DNA from: Nitrospinaceae bacterium
GTDB lineage: Bacteria > Nitrospinota > Nitrospinia > Nitrospinales > JACRGP01
Assembly: GCA_029261555.1 (NCBI GenBank)
Contig: JAJDBB010000048.1
Span: 1 to 57,566 of the forward strand
Reading direction: 5' to 3'
DNA: 57,566 nucleotides
Made by a program: the position numbers and the translations under genes. Positions 17,949 to 27,177 of the stretch are shown in pieces. Position 1 is the first letter of the stretch. Each line of letters begins with the position of its first letter. The notes below the pieces were generated by a model. That model searched no databases. It saw nothing but the letters and a program-made list of their open reading frames with translations, and was not told where the DNA came from.

Positions 17949-18830
17949 CTAGCGGTTCTTGGTCGCCGTAACCAGGTTGCCCTTGCCGGAAAAAACCAGG
18001 TCGTCGAAATGAAACCTGCAAAGAAAAATTCCCTTGCCCTCCAGGTTGAGCAAATTCCCATGATCCACTTCATGGAGAAGTTTTTCCCAATCAAAACCGC
18101 TTCCCTGGTCCAAAATCTTCCATTCGCAGGAGTGGGCGTTGGATTTGAAACCCACTTTGACTTTACGTTCGGCGAGAGCGGGATCGGCCTGCCGGTATTT
18201 ATAAAGGTTCTTTTTCCCTTCCTCCCCGTGCTCCAGGGCCTTGGCCAGGTCGCTGGAAGAAAGTTCCAAATTTCCATGTTCGACGGAGTTGGTCAGCAAT
18301 TCTGTCAACCCCAGTTTGACGTCGAGGCGTTCTTCCTCGCCCAGTGCATTTCCGGTTTTTAATATCAAGCTCTCTACGGCCTCGGAAATCTGGTCGAGGT
18401 CGTTGCCCAGCGACAAAGTGAAGAACGCCGCCGGTTCTTTTTGGGGAAGGGATTTGGGTTTGGCCGACTTGTCGACAATGCGCGCGCATTTTTGCAACAA
18501 GGGAACCAGATCGCTACGGCGAAGCGGCTTTTTCAGGTAATTGTTCGCCTTGAGTTGTAACGCATCCACGGCGTATTTTTCGCATCCAAAGGCGGTGTTC
18601 ATCACTACAATCACGCCGGAATCCAACTTGCGAATTTCCTGTAAAAGCTCCAGTCCGTTTAGCTTGGGCATTTGAATGTCGGAGAACACCAGATCGGGGT
18701 TGAATTCTTTAAACTGCTCCAGCCCCTCCAACCCGTTCTCCGCCAGGCAAACCTTGTGCCCTTGTCCTTCGACTATTTCGCCTAAAAACTCCCGCGAGGG
18801 AGGATCGTCTTCAACGATTAAAACTTTCAT
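17949..18830 (-). CDS. Response regulator with a C-terminal anti-sigma-type ATPase domain
   Basis: The start is the ATG at 18830 (MKVLIVEDD); an upstream in-frame ATG would add 39 residues that overlap the kinase gene. The receiver domain spans residues 1-120, with acidic pair ED near 7-8, phospho-acceptor Asp51 in FSDIQMP and Lys in YLKKP near 100. The second half resembles the HATPase_c_2 (RsbW/SpoIIAB) fold, with an N-box-like ELLTNSVEHGNLE and DQGSGFDW, then EGKGIFLCR. This suggests a phosphorylation-controlled partner-switching output rather than DNA binding. It follows the hybrid kinase after 17 bases and is presumably its partner. Confidence 0.85.
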   Translation of the reverse strand: MKVLIVEDDPPSREFLGEIVEGQGHKVCLAENGLEGLEQFKEFNPDLVFSDIQMPKLNGLELLQEIRKLDSGVIVVMNTAFGCEKYAVDALQLKANNYLKKPLRRSDLVPLLQKCARIVDKSAKPKSLPQKEPAAFFTLSLGNDLDQISEAVESLILKTGNALGEEERLDVKLGLTELLTNSVEHGNLELSSSDLAKALEHGEEGKKNLYKYRQADPALAERKVKVGFKSNAHSCEWKILDQGSGFDWEKLLHEVDHGNLLNLEGKGIFLCRFHFDDLVFSGKGNLVTATKNR

Positions 18831-18847
18831 ATTCTCGGACCTGAAAT

Positions 18848-21052
18848 TTATTTTCCTTCGGGTTCCAGATAACGCATCAGCATCGCGTACAATTCCTTGG
18901 AGCGCACGGGCTTTGGTAAATGATCGGTGCAACCGGCGGCCAGGCATTTAACCCGGCTTTGATCCCCCGCGCTGGCGGTCAGGGCGATGATTGGAATGGT
19001 TTTGAATTGGGGCAACTCCCGAATGGCCTGAGTTGCCGTTAACCCGTCCATCACCGGCATTCTGACGTCCATTAGAATCAGCTCGGGATTGCTGGACTTG
19101 GCCTTGTCGATAGCTTCCTGACCGTTCCGGGCGACAACGGCCTGGTGTTCAAATCCGTCCAACAGTTCCAGAATCATTTCCAGGTTGACGTCGTTGTCTT
19201 CTACCACAAGAATTTTATGGCCGTCTTCCCTGGCTTGCATTTTATCTTCCGATGTATCTTCCGACGTATCTTGCGGGGTTTTAAAAGGGTCCGCTTTTTT
19301 AAAGGGAAGGGTGAACCAGAATGTACTGCCCTCTCCGAGAGCGCTAATAATTCCAATTTCCCCGCCGTGCAATTCGACCAGCCGGCGCGTCAAGGCCAGC
19401 CCTATCCCGATGCCGCCCATGGACTCGTCCCGCAGGCGGTCCGCCTGATAAAACTCTTCGAAAATGGCAAGTTGCTCTTTTTCGTCGATGCCGACGCCGT
19501 TATCCGATACGGAAATTTTAACTCCCACGGGGTCCGGGGAGACCGTGACATGAATTTTTCCTTGTTCGGGGGTGTACTTAATGGCGTTCGACAATAAATT
19601 CAGCATGATCTGCTTGGTCCGCCTGGGGTCGCATACCAACGTGGTCAAACCGGGCTCCACATAAGAAGTCAAGCGCAGGTTTTTACTTCCCGCCTGGTTT
19701 TGCATCAACCCCATGGCGTCGTCCAGGCATTCCCGAATCCCGCATTCCGCAAGGACGAGTTCGATACCGCCGGTATCGATTTTCGCGATGTCCAGCAAAT
19801 CGTTTACCAAAGCGAGCAAGTGCCTTCCGCAATTTTCAATTTGATTGACGTACCTCAATTGTTTTTGGTGGAGGGCGCCAAATCGCTCCTCCATCAAAAG
19901 GTCCGAAAACCCGAGTATCCCGTTCAATGGAGTTCGGAGCTCGTGGCTCATCAAGGCAAGGAAGTCGGACTTGGCCTGGTTGGAACGCTCCGCTTCCACC
20001 TTGGCCTTTTGAAGTTCCTCTTCAATCTCTTTCAGAGAGGTAATGTCCTGGGCGTATACGTTGATATAGCTTGAGTCTTTTATTTTCGCAAACACCAGCC
20101 GGAGAATATGCTCGTGAAATAAAATTTCCGTGAAGACGGGTTCGTTCGAGTCCATAGATTTTTTAATCCAAGGCTGGAAAAGGTCGGGAGCGGGCTGGCC
20201 GACGCGACCGTCCAGATGCCTCAAAAATGGCAGGCTGGCGGAATTGGAATAAATTAATTCGCCCGCGTCCGAGATTCGCATGACCGGAAAGGGGTTTTCT
20301 TCCGGAAATTTGGAAAGACTCAAAATTTCTTTTTCAACTTGCTTTAGTTTCTCAATATTCCGGTTGAGGTTTTCCGCCATTATATTGAAATTTTTACCCA
20401 GAACGCCGACCTCGTCGTCCGTTGTCGCGTTTATTTTTATATCGTAATGTCCCAGCGCTATTTCCCGCGTCGCCTCCGTCAACTTAACGAGAGGCTTGGT
20501 AATATAATTGCTCATGATCACGGAAAGGAGGATTCCGAGCGCGAGCAATCCCAGGGAAAGTTTAATTGCGTTTTCCTGAAAGTCCTGGATCGTCAATTCC
20601 AGCGCCTTTAGAGACAAACCGAGTAATAAACTCCCGTGTTGCGTTTCCTGGTACGTTACCGGCGCGACGACAAATAAAACGTTGGCTATTTGGAAAATCT
20701 CCTTCCGCTTTAGTAAAACGGGAATATCAAGGGCGATTTGGTTTGGATTCAACGCGCCGATGGGGTCGCCGTCGAGATCGAATATTCCCAGGTAGAACAC
20801 ATTGGGGTCTTTACCGACAGATTGGATAGCCAATGAAATGCTGGAAAAGTCTGCCATTTGCAGGCTAATTCCGGCGGCTAGCGCGATCGATTTTGAAGCG
20901 TCCCGAAGATGGTGCTTGAGATCTAATAAAACTTTTTTTTCGTAGAGGCTGGGATAGTACGTGAAATTTAATATGGAGAAAACCAGGAGGAAGGCGGAAA
21001 AAAAACCGATGAGTTTGGAGCGAATGGAAAAATTGGAAAGAAACGTTTTCAT
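18848..21052 (-). CDS. Membrane-bound hybrid sensor histidine kinase
   Basis: Domains in order: membrane helix 1 (13-31), periplasmic sensor (about 32-160), helix 2 (162-180), HAMP (182-235), a PAS-like domain (250-345), HisKA with [11 protein letters not shown] and His370, HATPase_c with N-box [10 protein letters not shown] (about 484-493), DNGVGI (517-522) and [15 protein letters not shown], and a C-terminal receiver with DD-equivalent ED (618-619), Asp662 in LMDVRMP and Lys714 in LPKPV. The sensed signal is not evident from the periplasmic domain, which has no known motif. It is co-transcribed with the receiver-ATPase gene downstream. No separate Hpt protein is seen, so the relay from its own receiver must end elsewhere or the receiver is regulatory. 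Confidence 0.92.
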   Translation of the reverse strand: MKTFLSNFSIRSKLIGFFSAFLLVFSILNFTYYPSLYEKKVLLDLKHHLRDASKSIALAAGISLQMADFSSISLAIQSVGKDPNVFYLGIFDLDGDPIGALNPNQIALDIPVLLKRKEIFQIANVLFVVAPVTYQETQHGSLLLGLSLKALELTIQDFQENAIKLSLGLLALGILLSVIMSNYITKPLVKLTEATREIALGHYDIKINATTDDEVGVLGKNFNIMAENLNRNIEKLKQVEKEILSLSKFPEENPFPVMRISDAGELIYSNSASLPFLRHLDGRVGQPAPDLFQPWIKKSMDSNEPVFTEILFHEHILRLVFAKIKDSSYINVYAQDITSLKEIEEELQKAKVEAERSNQAKSDFLALMSHELRTPLNGILGFSDLLMEERFGALHQKQLRYVNQIENCGRHLLALVNDLLDIAKIDTGGIELVLAECGIRECLDDAMGLMQNQAGSKNLRLTSYVEPGLTTLVCDPRRTKQIMLNLLSNAIKYTPEQGKIHVTVSPDPVGVKISVSDNGVGIDEKEQLAIFEEFYQADRLRDESMGGIGIGLALTRRLVELHGGEIGIISALGEGSTFWFTLPFKKADPFKTPQDTSEDTSEDKMQAREDGHKILVVEDNDVNLEMILELLDGFEHQAVVARNGQEAIDKAKSSNPELILMDVRMPVMDGLTATQAIRELPQFKTIPIIALTASAGDQSRVKCLAAGCTDHLPKPVRSKELYAMLMRYLEPEGK

Positions 21053-21155
21053 TAAAAATATTCTTCCCTTTTCGGGCGCCCATACGACGCCGTAGGTGGA
21101 TTGCGTAGGCTGGCGTCAAGCGTTCATTAGCGCGGTCAAGAAGATTAAAAAAAGA

Positions 21156-21542
21156 TCATTTAAAACGAGCCGATTGCAAGGAATAGATTATTTGGTGGTC
21201 GGGTTTACCATCTCCCACGGAAACTACAGGACAACCTAAAATTCGAGTCTGCTCCGGGTTTAATTGATATTCCCGCTTAGTGGGATACCAATTATTCGGA
21301 TCAGGCGAAACGTCCGTCTGCACGTTGGCCACTATGGATTTGGAAGGGTGAGCGTTGCGAAGAGTTTGGTAAAAAGCTTTTCCATCCGCGCAGGATTTTC
21401 CTGCGATTAATGGCGCCGCGTAGTTCATGGCGTCTTGTCCGCTTTTCTCCCCGAAGGTGGCGCAGGCCGACAGCCCGGCGGCAATCAACAACAAGGTAAA
21501 CCAAGACATTTTAATGCGACCAAATACTCCGTAGTCTTTCAT
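21156..21542 (-). CDS. Small predicted lipoprotein, 128 aa
   Basis: The start ATG at 21542 has AAGGGA about seven bases upstream. The N-terminus (MKDYGVFGRIKMSWF) leads into a hydrophobic stretch with the lipobox LSAC (Cys27), so the mature protein should be lipidated. The mature part has three more Cys-poor, polar segments including NNWYPTKREYQLNPEQT. I do not recognise a family. It begins 29 bases after the DUF4399 gene on the same strand, so the two likely form a small operon of envelope proteins. Confidence 0.7.
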   Translation of the reverse strand: MKDYGVFGRIKMSWFTLLLIAAGLSACATFGEKSGQDAMNYAAPLIAGKSCADGKAFYQTLRNAHPSKSIVANVQTDVSPDPNNWYPTKREYQLNPEQTRILGCPVVSVGDGKPDHQIIYSLQSARFK

Positions 21543-21571
21543 GGGCGTTCCCTTCCCAGCGCAGGCGGTTC

Positions 21572-21973
21572 CTATTTCACAGTGATCAAAATTTTATTCG
21601 AAATGACAGGATCGTAGGGCACATGATTGCCGTAGGCGAAGACGGCGTGGATAATATGCAACCCGGGTTTCAGGTTCAGCTCCCTGCATTTAGAACCGTC
21701 CCCCATATGAATTTCTTTTTTCGAAATAGGCTGGCTCAGGTCTTTGGGCAGGGAATCGAACAATATATGATGGTGGCCCTTGCCTTCGTACACCCCATTC
21801 TTGGCGGGTTCTAAAATCAATCCTTCCAATTCCATACATACCTTGACGGGAGCGGATAGTTTTGCGTTGTTGGCGGGCTGAGATATCCGGACCACTCGCT
21901 CCATTCCAAAAGCAGACTGATGCCCAATGAAAATCAAAGCCCAGACCGCCGCCGTGCAAATATATTTCACCAT
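21572..21973 (-). CDS. DUF4399-like secreted protein
   Basis: A signal peptide (residues 1-23, ending SAFG) is followed by a compact beta-rich domain containing VCMELEGLILEPAK, KGHHHILFD and LKPGLHIIHAVFAYGNH. The pattern GHHH..D and PG.H....... is that of the DUF4399 family, a small periplasmic domain of unknown role; the His cluster suggests metal binding, which is inference. The length of 133 is typical. The gene is divergent from trhP across about 250 AT-rich bases (21974-22221) in which I see no named feature, only the need for two promoters. Confidence 0.72.
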   Translation of the reverse strand: MVKYICTAAVWALIFIGHQSAFGMERVVRISQPANNAKLSAPVKVCMELEGLILEPAKNGVYEGKGHHHILFDSLPKDLSQPISKKEIHMGDGSKCRELNLKPGLHIIHAVFAYGNHVPYDPVISNKILITVK

Positions 21974-22221
21974 GAGAACCTTGGAGTCAAATTAAGCAAA
22001 AATTGGGAATAAATTGCTTTCCATTTAATCAATCCAACATTTACCCATAAATTTTTTAAACCCATTTTATATCGGAACTATTAATAATTAAAGGCAAAAG
22101 CGTTTTTCGCTGGATGGATCCGGCCGCAACCCGTTTTATATTGTTAAATCAAACCGCTCTCTTTATAATTTTTATTCCAAATATAAAAAAAATTCAAAAA
22201 AAATTCCAACGCGAGATTTTT

Positions 22222-23547
22222 ATGATTCCAGAACTGCTATCCCCCGCCGGAAGTCCGGAGAAATTGCGCTATGCCTTCGCCTACGGCGCGGACGCGGTGT
22301 ACGCCGGCGTCCCCAAGTTCTCCCTGCGGGCGCGGGAGAACCCGTTTAAAGAAGACTCCCTGCGCGAGGGAATCGAATACGCCCACACGCTGGGCAAAAA
22401 AGTATTCATCACAGCCAACATCCTGCCGCCCAACCGTAAAATCGATTCGTTTAAAAAAACGCTGGCGATATACGCCGACGCCGGTGCGGACGCCTTCATC
22501 ATGGCCGACCCGGGGATGATCCAGTTTGTGTTGAAAGAGTTCCCGAACGTTCCCGTCCACCTCTCCGTGCAAACCAACACCGTCAACTGGAGCACGGTGG
22601 AATTCTGGCGCGACCTCGGCGTTAAGCGCGTCATCCTGTCGCGCGAGCTTGCCCTGGCGGAGATTCAGGAGATCCACGAACGCGTCCCGGAAATGGAGCT
22701 GGAATCATTCGTCCACGGGTCGATCTGTATCGCCTATTCGGGCCGGTGCCTGCTGTCGAATTATTTCAACCACCGCGACGCCAACCAGGGGACTTGCACC
22801 AACAGTTGCCGATGGGAATACGACGTGCACCACGAGAGCGACCTGAAAAACTCCGAGTCGCCCCGGCGCGTTCTGGAAGGCGAATACTTTATCGAGGAAT
22901 TGAAACGTCCCGGAGAGATGATGCCCATCGACGAGGACGAGCACGGCACCTACATCATGAACTCCAAAGACCTGATGGCGGTGGAACTGCTGGAGGATTT
23001 GCAAAAAGCCGGAGTGGTCTCGTTCAAAATCGAGGGCCGGACCAAGTCGATCTACTATCTCGGCCTGGTCACAAAAAGTTACCGTCGCGCCATCGACGAT
23101 CTGGCCAACCGCAACGGTTACGATCCCGCTCTGAAAACGGAACTGCACAAAACGGCCAACCGCGGGTTCACCACCGCGTTTCTTTCGCCGCACAACAAGC
23201 AGGCGACCGAGCGGTTCGATTCGCCGCAGGAGCGGGATTTACCGCAGACCTTTGCCGGAAAGGTGTTGGGCGAACGTGCGGGCGGGTGGATGGAAGTGGA
23301 AGTGAAAAATCGGATCGAAGTGGGCGACGAGTTGGAATATATTTCCCCCACGCAACAGCGCCGATTCACCATTCCCGCTCTGGAAGACAAGAACGGCCAG
23401 TCTGTAGGCGTCGCCCACGGCGGCAACGGGTCGATATGGATCCCCACCGACGGTCCCGTAGAACCCTACGCCCTCCTGAGCCTGATCCACCAACCGCAGG
23501 CAACCGCCGGCGAAGGCGCCGGGTCCAGTGTTCATGTGTCAGGCTGA
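22222..23547 (+). CDS. trhP: TrhP (YegQ-type U32 family), tRNA uridine-34 hydroxylation
   Basis: The start is the ATG at 22222 (MIPELLSPAGSPE); an in-frame ATG 108 bases upstream would encode an AT-rich, unlikely extension. The protein follows the E. coli YegQ/TrhP pattern closely: LRYAFAYGADAVYAG, LSVQTNTVNWSTVEFW, GVKRVILSRELAL, then HGSICIAYSGRCLLSNYFN with DANQGTCTNSCRWEYDV, the Cys cluster thought to hold a cofactor, and GTYIMNSKDL. TrhP acts with prephenate-derived chemistry in forming 5-hydroxyuridine at the tRNA wobble base. The last 15 residues (ATAGEGAGSS...) look unlike the family and may come from repeat sequence, as GGCTGAGTCTGTCGAAGCC follows at the stop. Confidence 0.88.
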   Translation: MIPELLSPAGSPEKLRYAFAYGADAVYAGVPKFSLRARENPFKEDSLREGIEYAHTLGKKVFITANILPPNRKIDSFKKTLAIYADAGADAFIMADPGMIQFVLKEFPNVPVHLSVQTNTVNWSTVEFWRDLGVKRVILSRELALAEIQEIHERVPEMELESFVHGSICIAYSGRCLLSNYFNHRDANQGTCTNSCRWEYDVHHESDLKNSESPRRVLEGEYFIEELKRPGEMMPIDEDEHGTYIMNSKDLMAVELLEDLQKAGVVSFKIEGRTKSIYYLGLVTKSYRRAIDDLANRNGYDPALKTELHKTANRGFTTAFLSPHNKQATERFDSPQERDLPQTFAGKVLGERAGGWMEVEVKNRIEVGDELEYISPTQQRRFTIPALEDKNGQSVGVAHGGNGSIWIPTDGPVEPYALLSLIHQPQATAGEGAGSSVHVSG

Positions 23548-23566
23548 GTCTGTCGAAGCCCAAGCT

Positions 23567-23833
23567 TTAATAATTCCTCTCCCTTGAGGGGAGAACTCAC
23601 AGAGTTAAGGGCTGGGCGAGAGTGAAATCTTTTAATGGCGCTTTCCTGGCCAGCGTACCGCCGGAGGTAGCGGTTGGCGATTGGAAAATTTCTTTTCAAT
23701 CCGGAATCCAGCCTCTCGCTCTTTGGCTCTTTTGTTATCACATTCGAGATGCAAGCTCACCGTTATTTGCAGCGTTTCCCTTAAACGTTACATTATCTGC
23801 CTCCGGGGGCTACCCCGGCTGGCTGGTTGAATT
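23567..23833 (+). repeat. Long copy of the dispersed hairpin repeat, filling the trhP-MBL gap
   Basis: This fills most of a 344-base gene-free stretch. A small hairpin, CTCCC-TTGA-GGGGAG (23581-23595 region), comes first. The main body (23637-23833) has GGTTGGCGATTGGAAAA, an AT stem TTGGAAA pairing with TTTTCAA (23681-23699), GGAATCCAGCC, then TGCAAGCTCACCGT, CGTTTCCCTTAAACGTTAC, and the GC tip CCGGGG-GCTA-CCCCGG (23803-23818). The rest up to the MBL gene start shows no gene. Confidence 0.8.
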
Positions 23834-23891
23834 GTTTTCCGCGTTGGTTTAAACTTCGCCCGTCCTTTAACCTCCCACATTCAATTCTACT

Positions 23892-25310
23892 ATGATAAAA
23901 ACCACATTGATCGGGCACGCCTGCCTGCTCATACAGTCCAAAGAAACGACGATCCTCACCGACCCGGTCTGGTTCGATTACCTGTGGGAGGAGATCAACG
24001 TCCTCTGCCCGAGCATAACGCTAGACAAGGAAAAAATTCCGCCGGTGGACGTGTTAGTCCTGTCGCATCGCCATCAGGATCATTTCGACGTCCGCACCCT
24101 CGCCTGGCTGAAAGAAGACAACCGCATCCTGAAACCGGATTGCGCGATTCTGGCGCCGGACGACGCCATCCTACTCGACGTTCTGCGCGAACTGGATTTC
24201 AAAAACGTGACCGTCGTCAAGGATTTCGAACCGATTGTAATCGGCGACGTGACCATCACGCCGACGCCGTCGCGCAACCAGGAAGGAACCGCCGAAGACA
24301 GCTTCCCCGAACACGGGCTTTTGGTGAACGACGGGGAAGTCACAATTTGGAATCAGGTCGATACCCTCGTCAATCCGGACGTCGTCGATAGCATCATTAA
24401 ATGCCACGGGCGGATCGATTTTGCCCACGGGCGGTTCGTCCCACTACTGGAAGGCAACTTCGCTTACAACAAACCGTTCAACCTGCCGTTCGACGAATAC
24501 TGCACTTTTTTAAACGTGATGAAAGCCGTCGGGCCGCGCTTCGCTGTTCCCGGCTCCGCAGCGTTTCGTTACCGCGATGAGTTTAAATTTCTGAACCGGT
24601 ACTCCTTTCCCACCACGCAGGATCAATACTTGAAAGATCTGGCCGCGTTTTGTCCGGAAGTCCAAAGCGCTCCGTTTTTTTCCGGCGACGTCGCGCATAT
24701 TTCCAAAGACGAAATTCACATCGAAAAGCAGTCGTCCCCCTTCGTCCGCGTGAAGGAAGACGACAGCGCGGGGCTGGCGTTCAAGCCGGTGATGGAAGTG
24801 GCTCCGATTCGATCCCGGACCGCCGACGCGCAACAGCATGAAACTGAAATGGCGTCGATCCGGGAATTTGTCGAGAATCAATTTTTGGAGCGTCTGCTGA
24901 AAAGCGACATACTCGAAGGTTGGCGGCATTGGCAGGTGGTCTACCAGTTGGAGGTGTTTGGCCGCGAGGGTGATGAACAGAAATCAGAAATATGGAGCGT
25001 CGATTTCGGCGCGCCGGAGTTGAAAGTTGAAAAACGCGACCTGGGCAAGATTAATTTATATGAGGGGATCGCCGCGTCGGAGTTTCACGGATTGATCCAC
25101 AAAACCACGTCGTGGGATTACGTCGCCTTGAACGGCAATTACCGGACGTTCAACAATATTTACCGGGTGACGGAAGGGAATTTTGAATACCTGCCGAGCG
25201 AGAAGATGACCGCCGCGCTGGAACCGTTGATGGACACGTTCCCCTGGGACGAGGCGATGGACCGCGAAAAGTTCATGAAAGACGTCCGCCGCTGGAAAAA
25301 TAAAGCATAA
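23892..25310 (+). CDS. MBL-fold metallo-hydrolase, 472 aa, with a C-terminal extension
   Basis: The N-terminal half is a metallo-beta-lactamase fold: it begins TTLIGHACLLIQSKETTILTD, the usual start of UlaG-like enzymes, and has the metal motif LSHRHQDHFD (HxHxDH) at about residues 57-66. Later metal ligands are probably H in DFAHGRF and others I cannot fix by eye. The C-terminal 170 residues (from about 300) are outside the catalytic fold; KTTSWDYVALNGNYRTFNN suggests a compact accessory or dimer domain of the SCP2-like kind, but I am not certain. No signal peptide, so cytoplasmic. The substrate is unknown. It is a single gene between repeat DNA and the hip locus. Confidence 0.8.
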   Translation: MIKTTLIGHACLLIQSKETTILTDPVWFDYLWEEINVLCPSITLDKEKIPPVDVLVLSHRHQDHFDVRTLAWLKEDNRILKPDCAILAPDDAILLDVLRELDFKNVTVVKDFEPIVIGDVTITPTPSRNQEGTAEDSFPEHGLLVNDGEVTIWNQVDTLVNPDVVDSIIKCHGRIDFAHGRFVPLLEGNFAYNKPFNLPFDEYCTFLNVMKAVGPRFAVPGSAAFRYRDEFKFLNRYSFPTTQDQYLKDLAAFCPEVQSAPFFSGDVAHISKDEIHIEKQSSPFVRVKEDDSAGLAFKPVMEVAPIRSRTADAQQHETEMASIREFVENQFLERLLKSDILEGWRHWQVVYQLEVFGREGDEQKSEIWSVDFGAPELKVEKRDLGKINLYEGIAASEFHGLIHKTTSWDYVALNGNYRTFNNIYRVTEGNFEYLPSEKMTAALEPLMDTFPWDEAMDREKFMKDVRRWKNKA

Positions 25311-25409
25311 GCTAGGCCGTGGCCAGCCACCAAACACCGCTCTCCTATTTCCATCCAGTTAACCCCGTCTAAATATTCTAGTTTTATAGCTAGGGAAAAT
25401 CGGTTAACA

Positions 25410-25427
25410 TATTCCCGTTCAGTAATA
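25410..25427. promoter_or_regulatory. hipBA operator O1 (predicted)
   Basis: TATTCCCGTTCAGTAATA is an 18-base imperfect palindrome resembling the two sites downstream. It lies 49 bases before O2 and 72 bases before the -35 box. Confidence 0.6.
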
Positions 25428-25458
25428 TTTTTTATTTTAAGCACAAAAGTAATTATTT

Positions 25459-25476
25459 TATTCCTGTTCGGGAATA
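25459..25476. promoter_or_regulatory. hipBA operator O2 (predicted)
   Basis: TATTCC-TGTTCG-GGAATA is an 18-base palindrome with perfect six-base arms, just upstream of the -35 box of the hip promoter. E. coli HipB binds palindromes of similar form (TATCC-N8-GGATA), so HipB autoregulation is likely. Confidence 0.7.
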
Positions 25477-25481
25477 TATTG

Positions 25482-25510
25482 TTGAAGTTTTTACTATTTA
25501 TACATATAAT
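25482..25510 (+). promoter_or_regulatory. hipBA promoter
   Basis: TTGAAG (25482-25487), a 17-base spacer, and a perfect TATAAT (25505-25510) lie 30-58 bases before hipB. Operator O3 overlaps the end of the -10 box and the expected start point, and O2 flanks the -35 box. Confidence 0.75.
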
Positions 25511-25525
25511 TACCGTACGGGAATA
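25508..25525. promoter_or_regulatory. hipBA operator O3 (predicted)
   Basis: AATTACCGTACGGGAATA is a near-palindrome of the same family, exactly 49 bases after O2, overlapping the -10 box and the start point. Binding here would block transcription directly. Confidence 0.65.
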
Positions 25526-25539
25526 TAAATTGTCGCAGA

Positions 25540-25764
25540 ATGAAATATACCTCTAAACATATCGGCAACCTCATCAGGGAAACGCGCAAATCTCTGGAAC
25601 TGACCCAGAAAGATTTGGCGCTTACCTCCGGTACTGGGTTGCGCTTTATCATTGATCTGGAAAAGGGCAAGCCGACCTGCCAGTTCGCAAAAGTTCTGAC
25701 AGTTTTGAATACCCTTGGGATTCAATTGCTCCTTATTCCTCCTTCCCCGACAAAAAAGGAATAA
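25540..25764 (+). CDS. hipB: HipB-like antitoxin, helix-turn-helix repressor
   Basis: This 74-residue protein is an XRE-type helix-turn-helix: IGNLIRETRKSLELTQKDLA followed by TSGTGLRFIIDLEKGKPTCQ, and the tail VLNTLGIQLLLIPP typical of y4mF/HipB-type antitoxins, which ends in a beta strand used for dimerisation. It should bind the three palindromes upstream, repressing its own operon, and hold HipA inactive. The start ATG lies about 30 bases after the -10 box. The 229-base region upstream is much more AT-rich than the genes around it, a sign of transfer. Confidence 0.88.
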   Translation: MKYTSKHIGNLIRETRKSLELTQKDLALTSGTGLRFIIDLEKGKPTCQFAKVLTVLNTLGIQLLLIPPSPTKKE

Positions 25765-25767
25765 GGG

Positions 25768-27033
25768 ATGGCCCGAACGCTGGACGTCTACCTCCACGAC
25801 CTTCTTGTAGGCCATTTGATTCAGGACGATGGCGGACAGATGATTTTTGAATATGCGGAAAAACCGCAGACGTCCTTTCCCTTATCGCATTCGCTCCCTT
25901 GGCGCAAGGAACCGTTCACGCGCAGTGAGTGCCGGGGATTTTTTGCGGGCCTTCTTCCAGAGGAGGGCAAGCGCGAAACCATTGCCCGCAATCTCGGGAT
26001 TAGTTCGCAAAACGACTATGCCATGCTGGAACGCATCGGCGGAGAATGCGCGGGCGCTGTAACGTTTGTTCCCGCAGGGGAACCCTTGCCGAAGAAAAAT
26101 TTTGGTTCGCGCAGTTTAACCGACAAAGACCTTGCTGAAATACTTCGAATCTTGCCACGCCGTCCGTTGATGGCGGGCGAGGAAGGAGTCCGTCTCTCGC
26201 TTGCCGGGGCGCAGGACAAGATGCCCGTTCATGCAAGCGGCGAAAATATCTCCCTGTCGTTGGGCGGGTCGCCCACCTCGCATATTATAAAACCGGCCAT
26301 CGAGCGTTTCGAAGGCGTGGTTTTCAACGAAGCGGTTTGTATGAGACTTGCCGACAGGATAGGGTTGCCCACGGCTCAGGTGGAAATACGCAACGTTGAA
26401 GGGATCGATTATCTTCTCGTGGAACGTTACGACAGAAAAAAGATTCCCATTCCTCCCGGCGGTCTGCTCAAAGGATATTTTCGACGCCGTCTGCATCAGG
26501 AGGATTTTTGCCAGGCCCTTGGCGTTCCTCCCGAAATGAAATACCAGAGCGAAGGCGGTCCATCTTTAAAAAAGTGTTTTGATTTATTGCGGGAAGTTTC
26601 CGACATTCCCGCAGTGGATCTACAACGCCTGCTCGACGCCGTGATTTTCAACGCCCTGATTGGCAATCACGATGCGCATTCCAAAAATTTTTCGTTGCTG
26701 TATGAGGAAAGATCGCTTCTTACGGGAAATACAACCTGGCTGGCGCCGTTTTACGATCTGGTGTGCACCGTTTATTATCCGGAACTGAGTCCGAAAATGG
26801 CGATGAAAATTGGCGGGGAATCTGTGTCCGGTAAACTCATGCCGAAGCATTTTGAAAAGTTTGCGGAAGAAACCGGGTTGGCCGGGAAAATGGTCGTCCA
26901 GCGGATCCCAGAATTAGCGGAAAAAATTCTTGCCGCCCTAAACGATATCGACGTCCATCATAAAGTAGCGGATGAGATTATTTCTCTAATCAAAAAACGG
27001 TGTGAGTTATTTCTTCTTCGCTTTAAAAACTAA
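25768..27033 (+). CDS. hipA: HipA-like toxin, serine/threonine kinase
   Basis: At 421 residues this is a full-length HipA. It starts three bases after hipB, with AAGG as ribosome site. The N-subdomain (residues 1-95) includes FAGLLPEEGKRETIARNLG; the kinase core has LSLAGAQDKMPVH (nucleotide loop and the autophosphorylated-Ser region, about 145-155), the catalytic IGNHDAHSKNFSLL (about 296-309) and the metal-binding APFYDLVCTVYY. HipA enzymes phosphorylate glutamyl-tRNA synthetase and induce dormancy; other HipA-type kinases hit other targets, so the target here is unknown. All catalytic motifs look intact, so the toxin is probably active. Confidence 0.9.
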   Translation: MARTLDVYLHDLLVGHLIQDDGGQMIFEYAEKPQTSFPLSHSLPWRKEPFTRSECRGFFAGLLPEEGKRETIARNLGISSQNDYAMLERIGGECAGAVTFVPAGEPLPKKNFGSRSLTDKDLAEILRILPRRPLMAGEEGVRLSLAGAQDKMPVHASGENISLSLGGSPTSHIIKPAIERFEGVVFNEAVCMRLADRIGLPTAQVEIRNVEGIDYLLVERYDRKKIPIPPGGLLKGYFRRRLHQEDFCQALGVPPEMKYQSEGGPSLKKCFDLLREVSDIPAVDLQRLLDAVIFNALIGNHDAHSKNFSLLYEERSLLTGNTTWLAPFYDLVCTVYYPELSPKMAMKIGGESVSGKLMPKHFEKFAEETGLAGKMVVQRIPELAEKILAALNDIDVHHKVADEIISLIKKRCELFLLRFKN

Positions 27034-27060
27034 ACTTTTCCCGTGGGCTTTGCGTTTTTT

Positions 27061-27098
27061 GTATAAGTTACGCCTGTTGCCTCCTGCGCCTCGCAGGC
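27061..27098 (+). repeat. Fragment of the dispersed hairpin repeat (3' end)
   Basis: GTATAAGTTACGCCT followed by a tip hairpin CCTGCG-CCT-CGCAGG (27083-27097) matches the 3' end of the copy at 42955-43132. It lies 27 bases after the hipA stop. A TATAAT at 27118-27123 could serve the next gene, but no good -35 box is at the right distance. Confidence 0.65.
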
Positions 27099-27177
27099 AC
27101 AAATTTGAAATTTGTTTTATAATCGCTCTAAGAATTTTTCAACAACGGAATCAGGATCAGGTTAAGGAGACAAGAAA

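Noticed and set aside
18831..18947. 39-residue N-terminal extension of the receiver-ATPase protein
   Set aside because: It would overlap the end of the kinase gene by about 100 bases, and receiver domains start at MKVLIVEDD.
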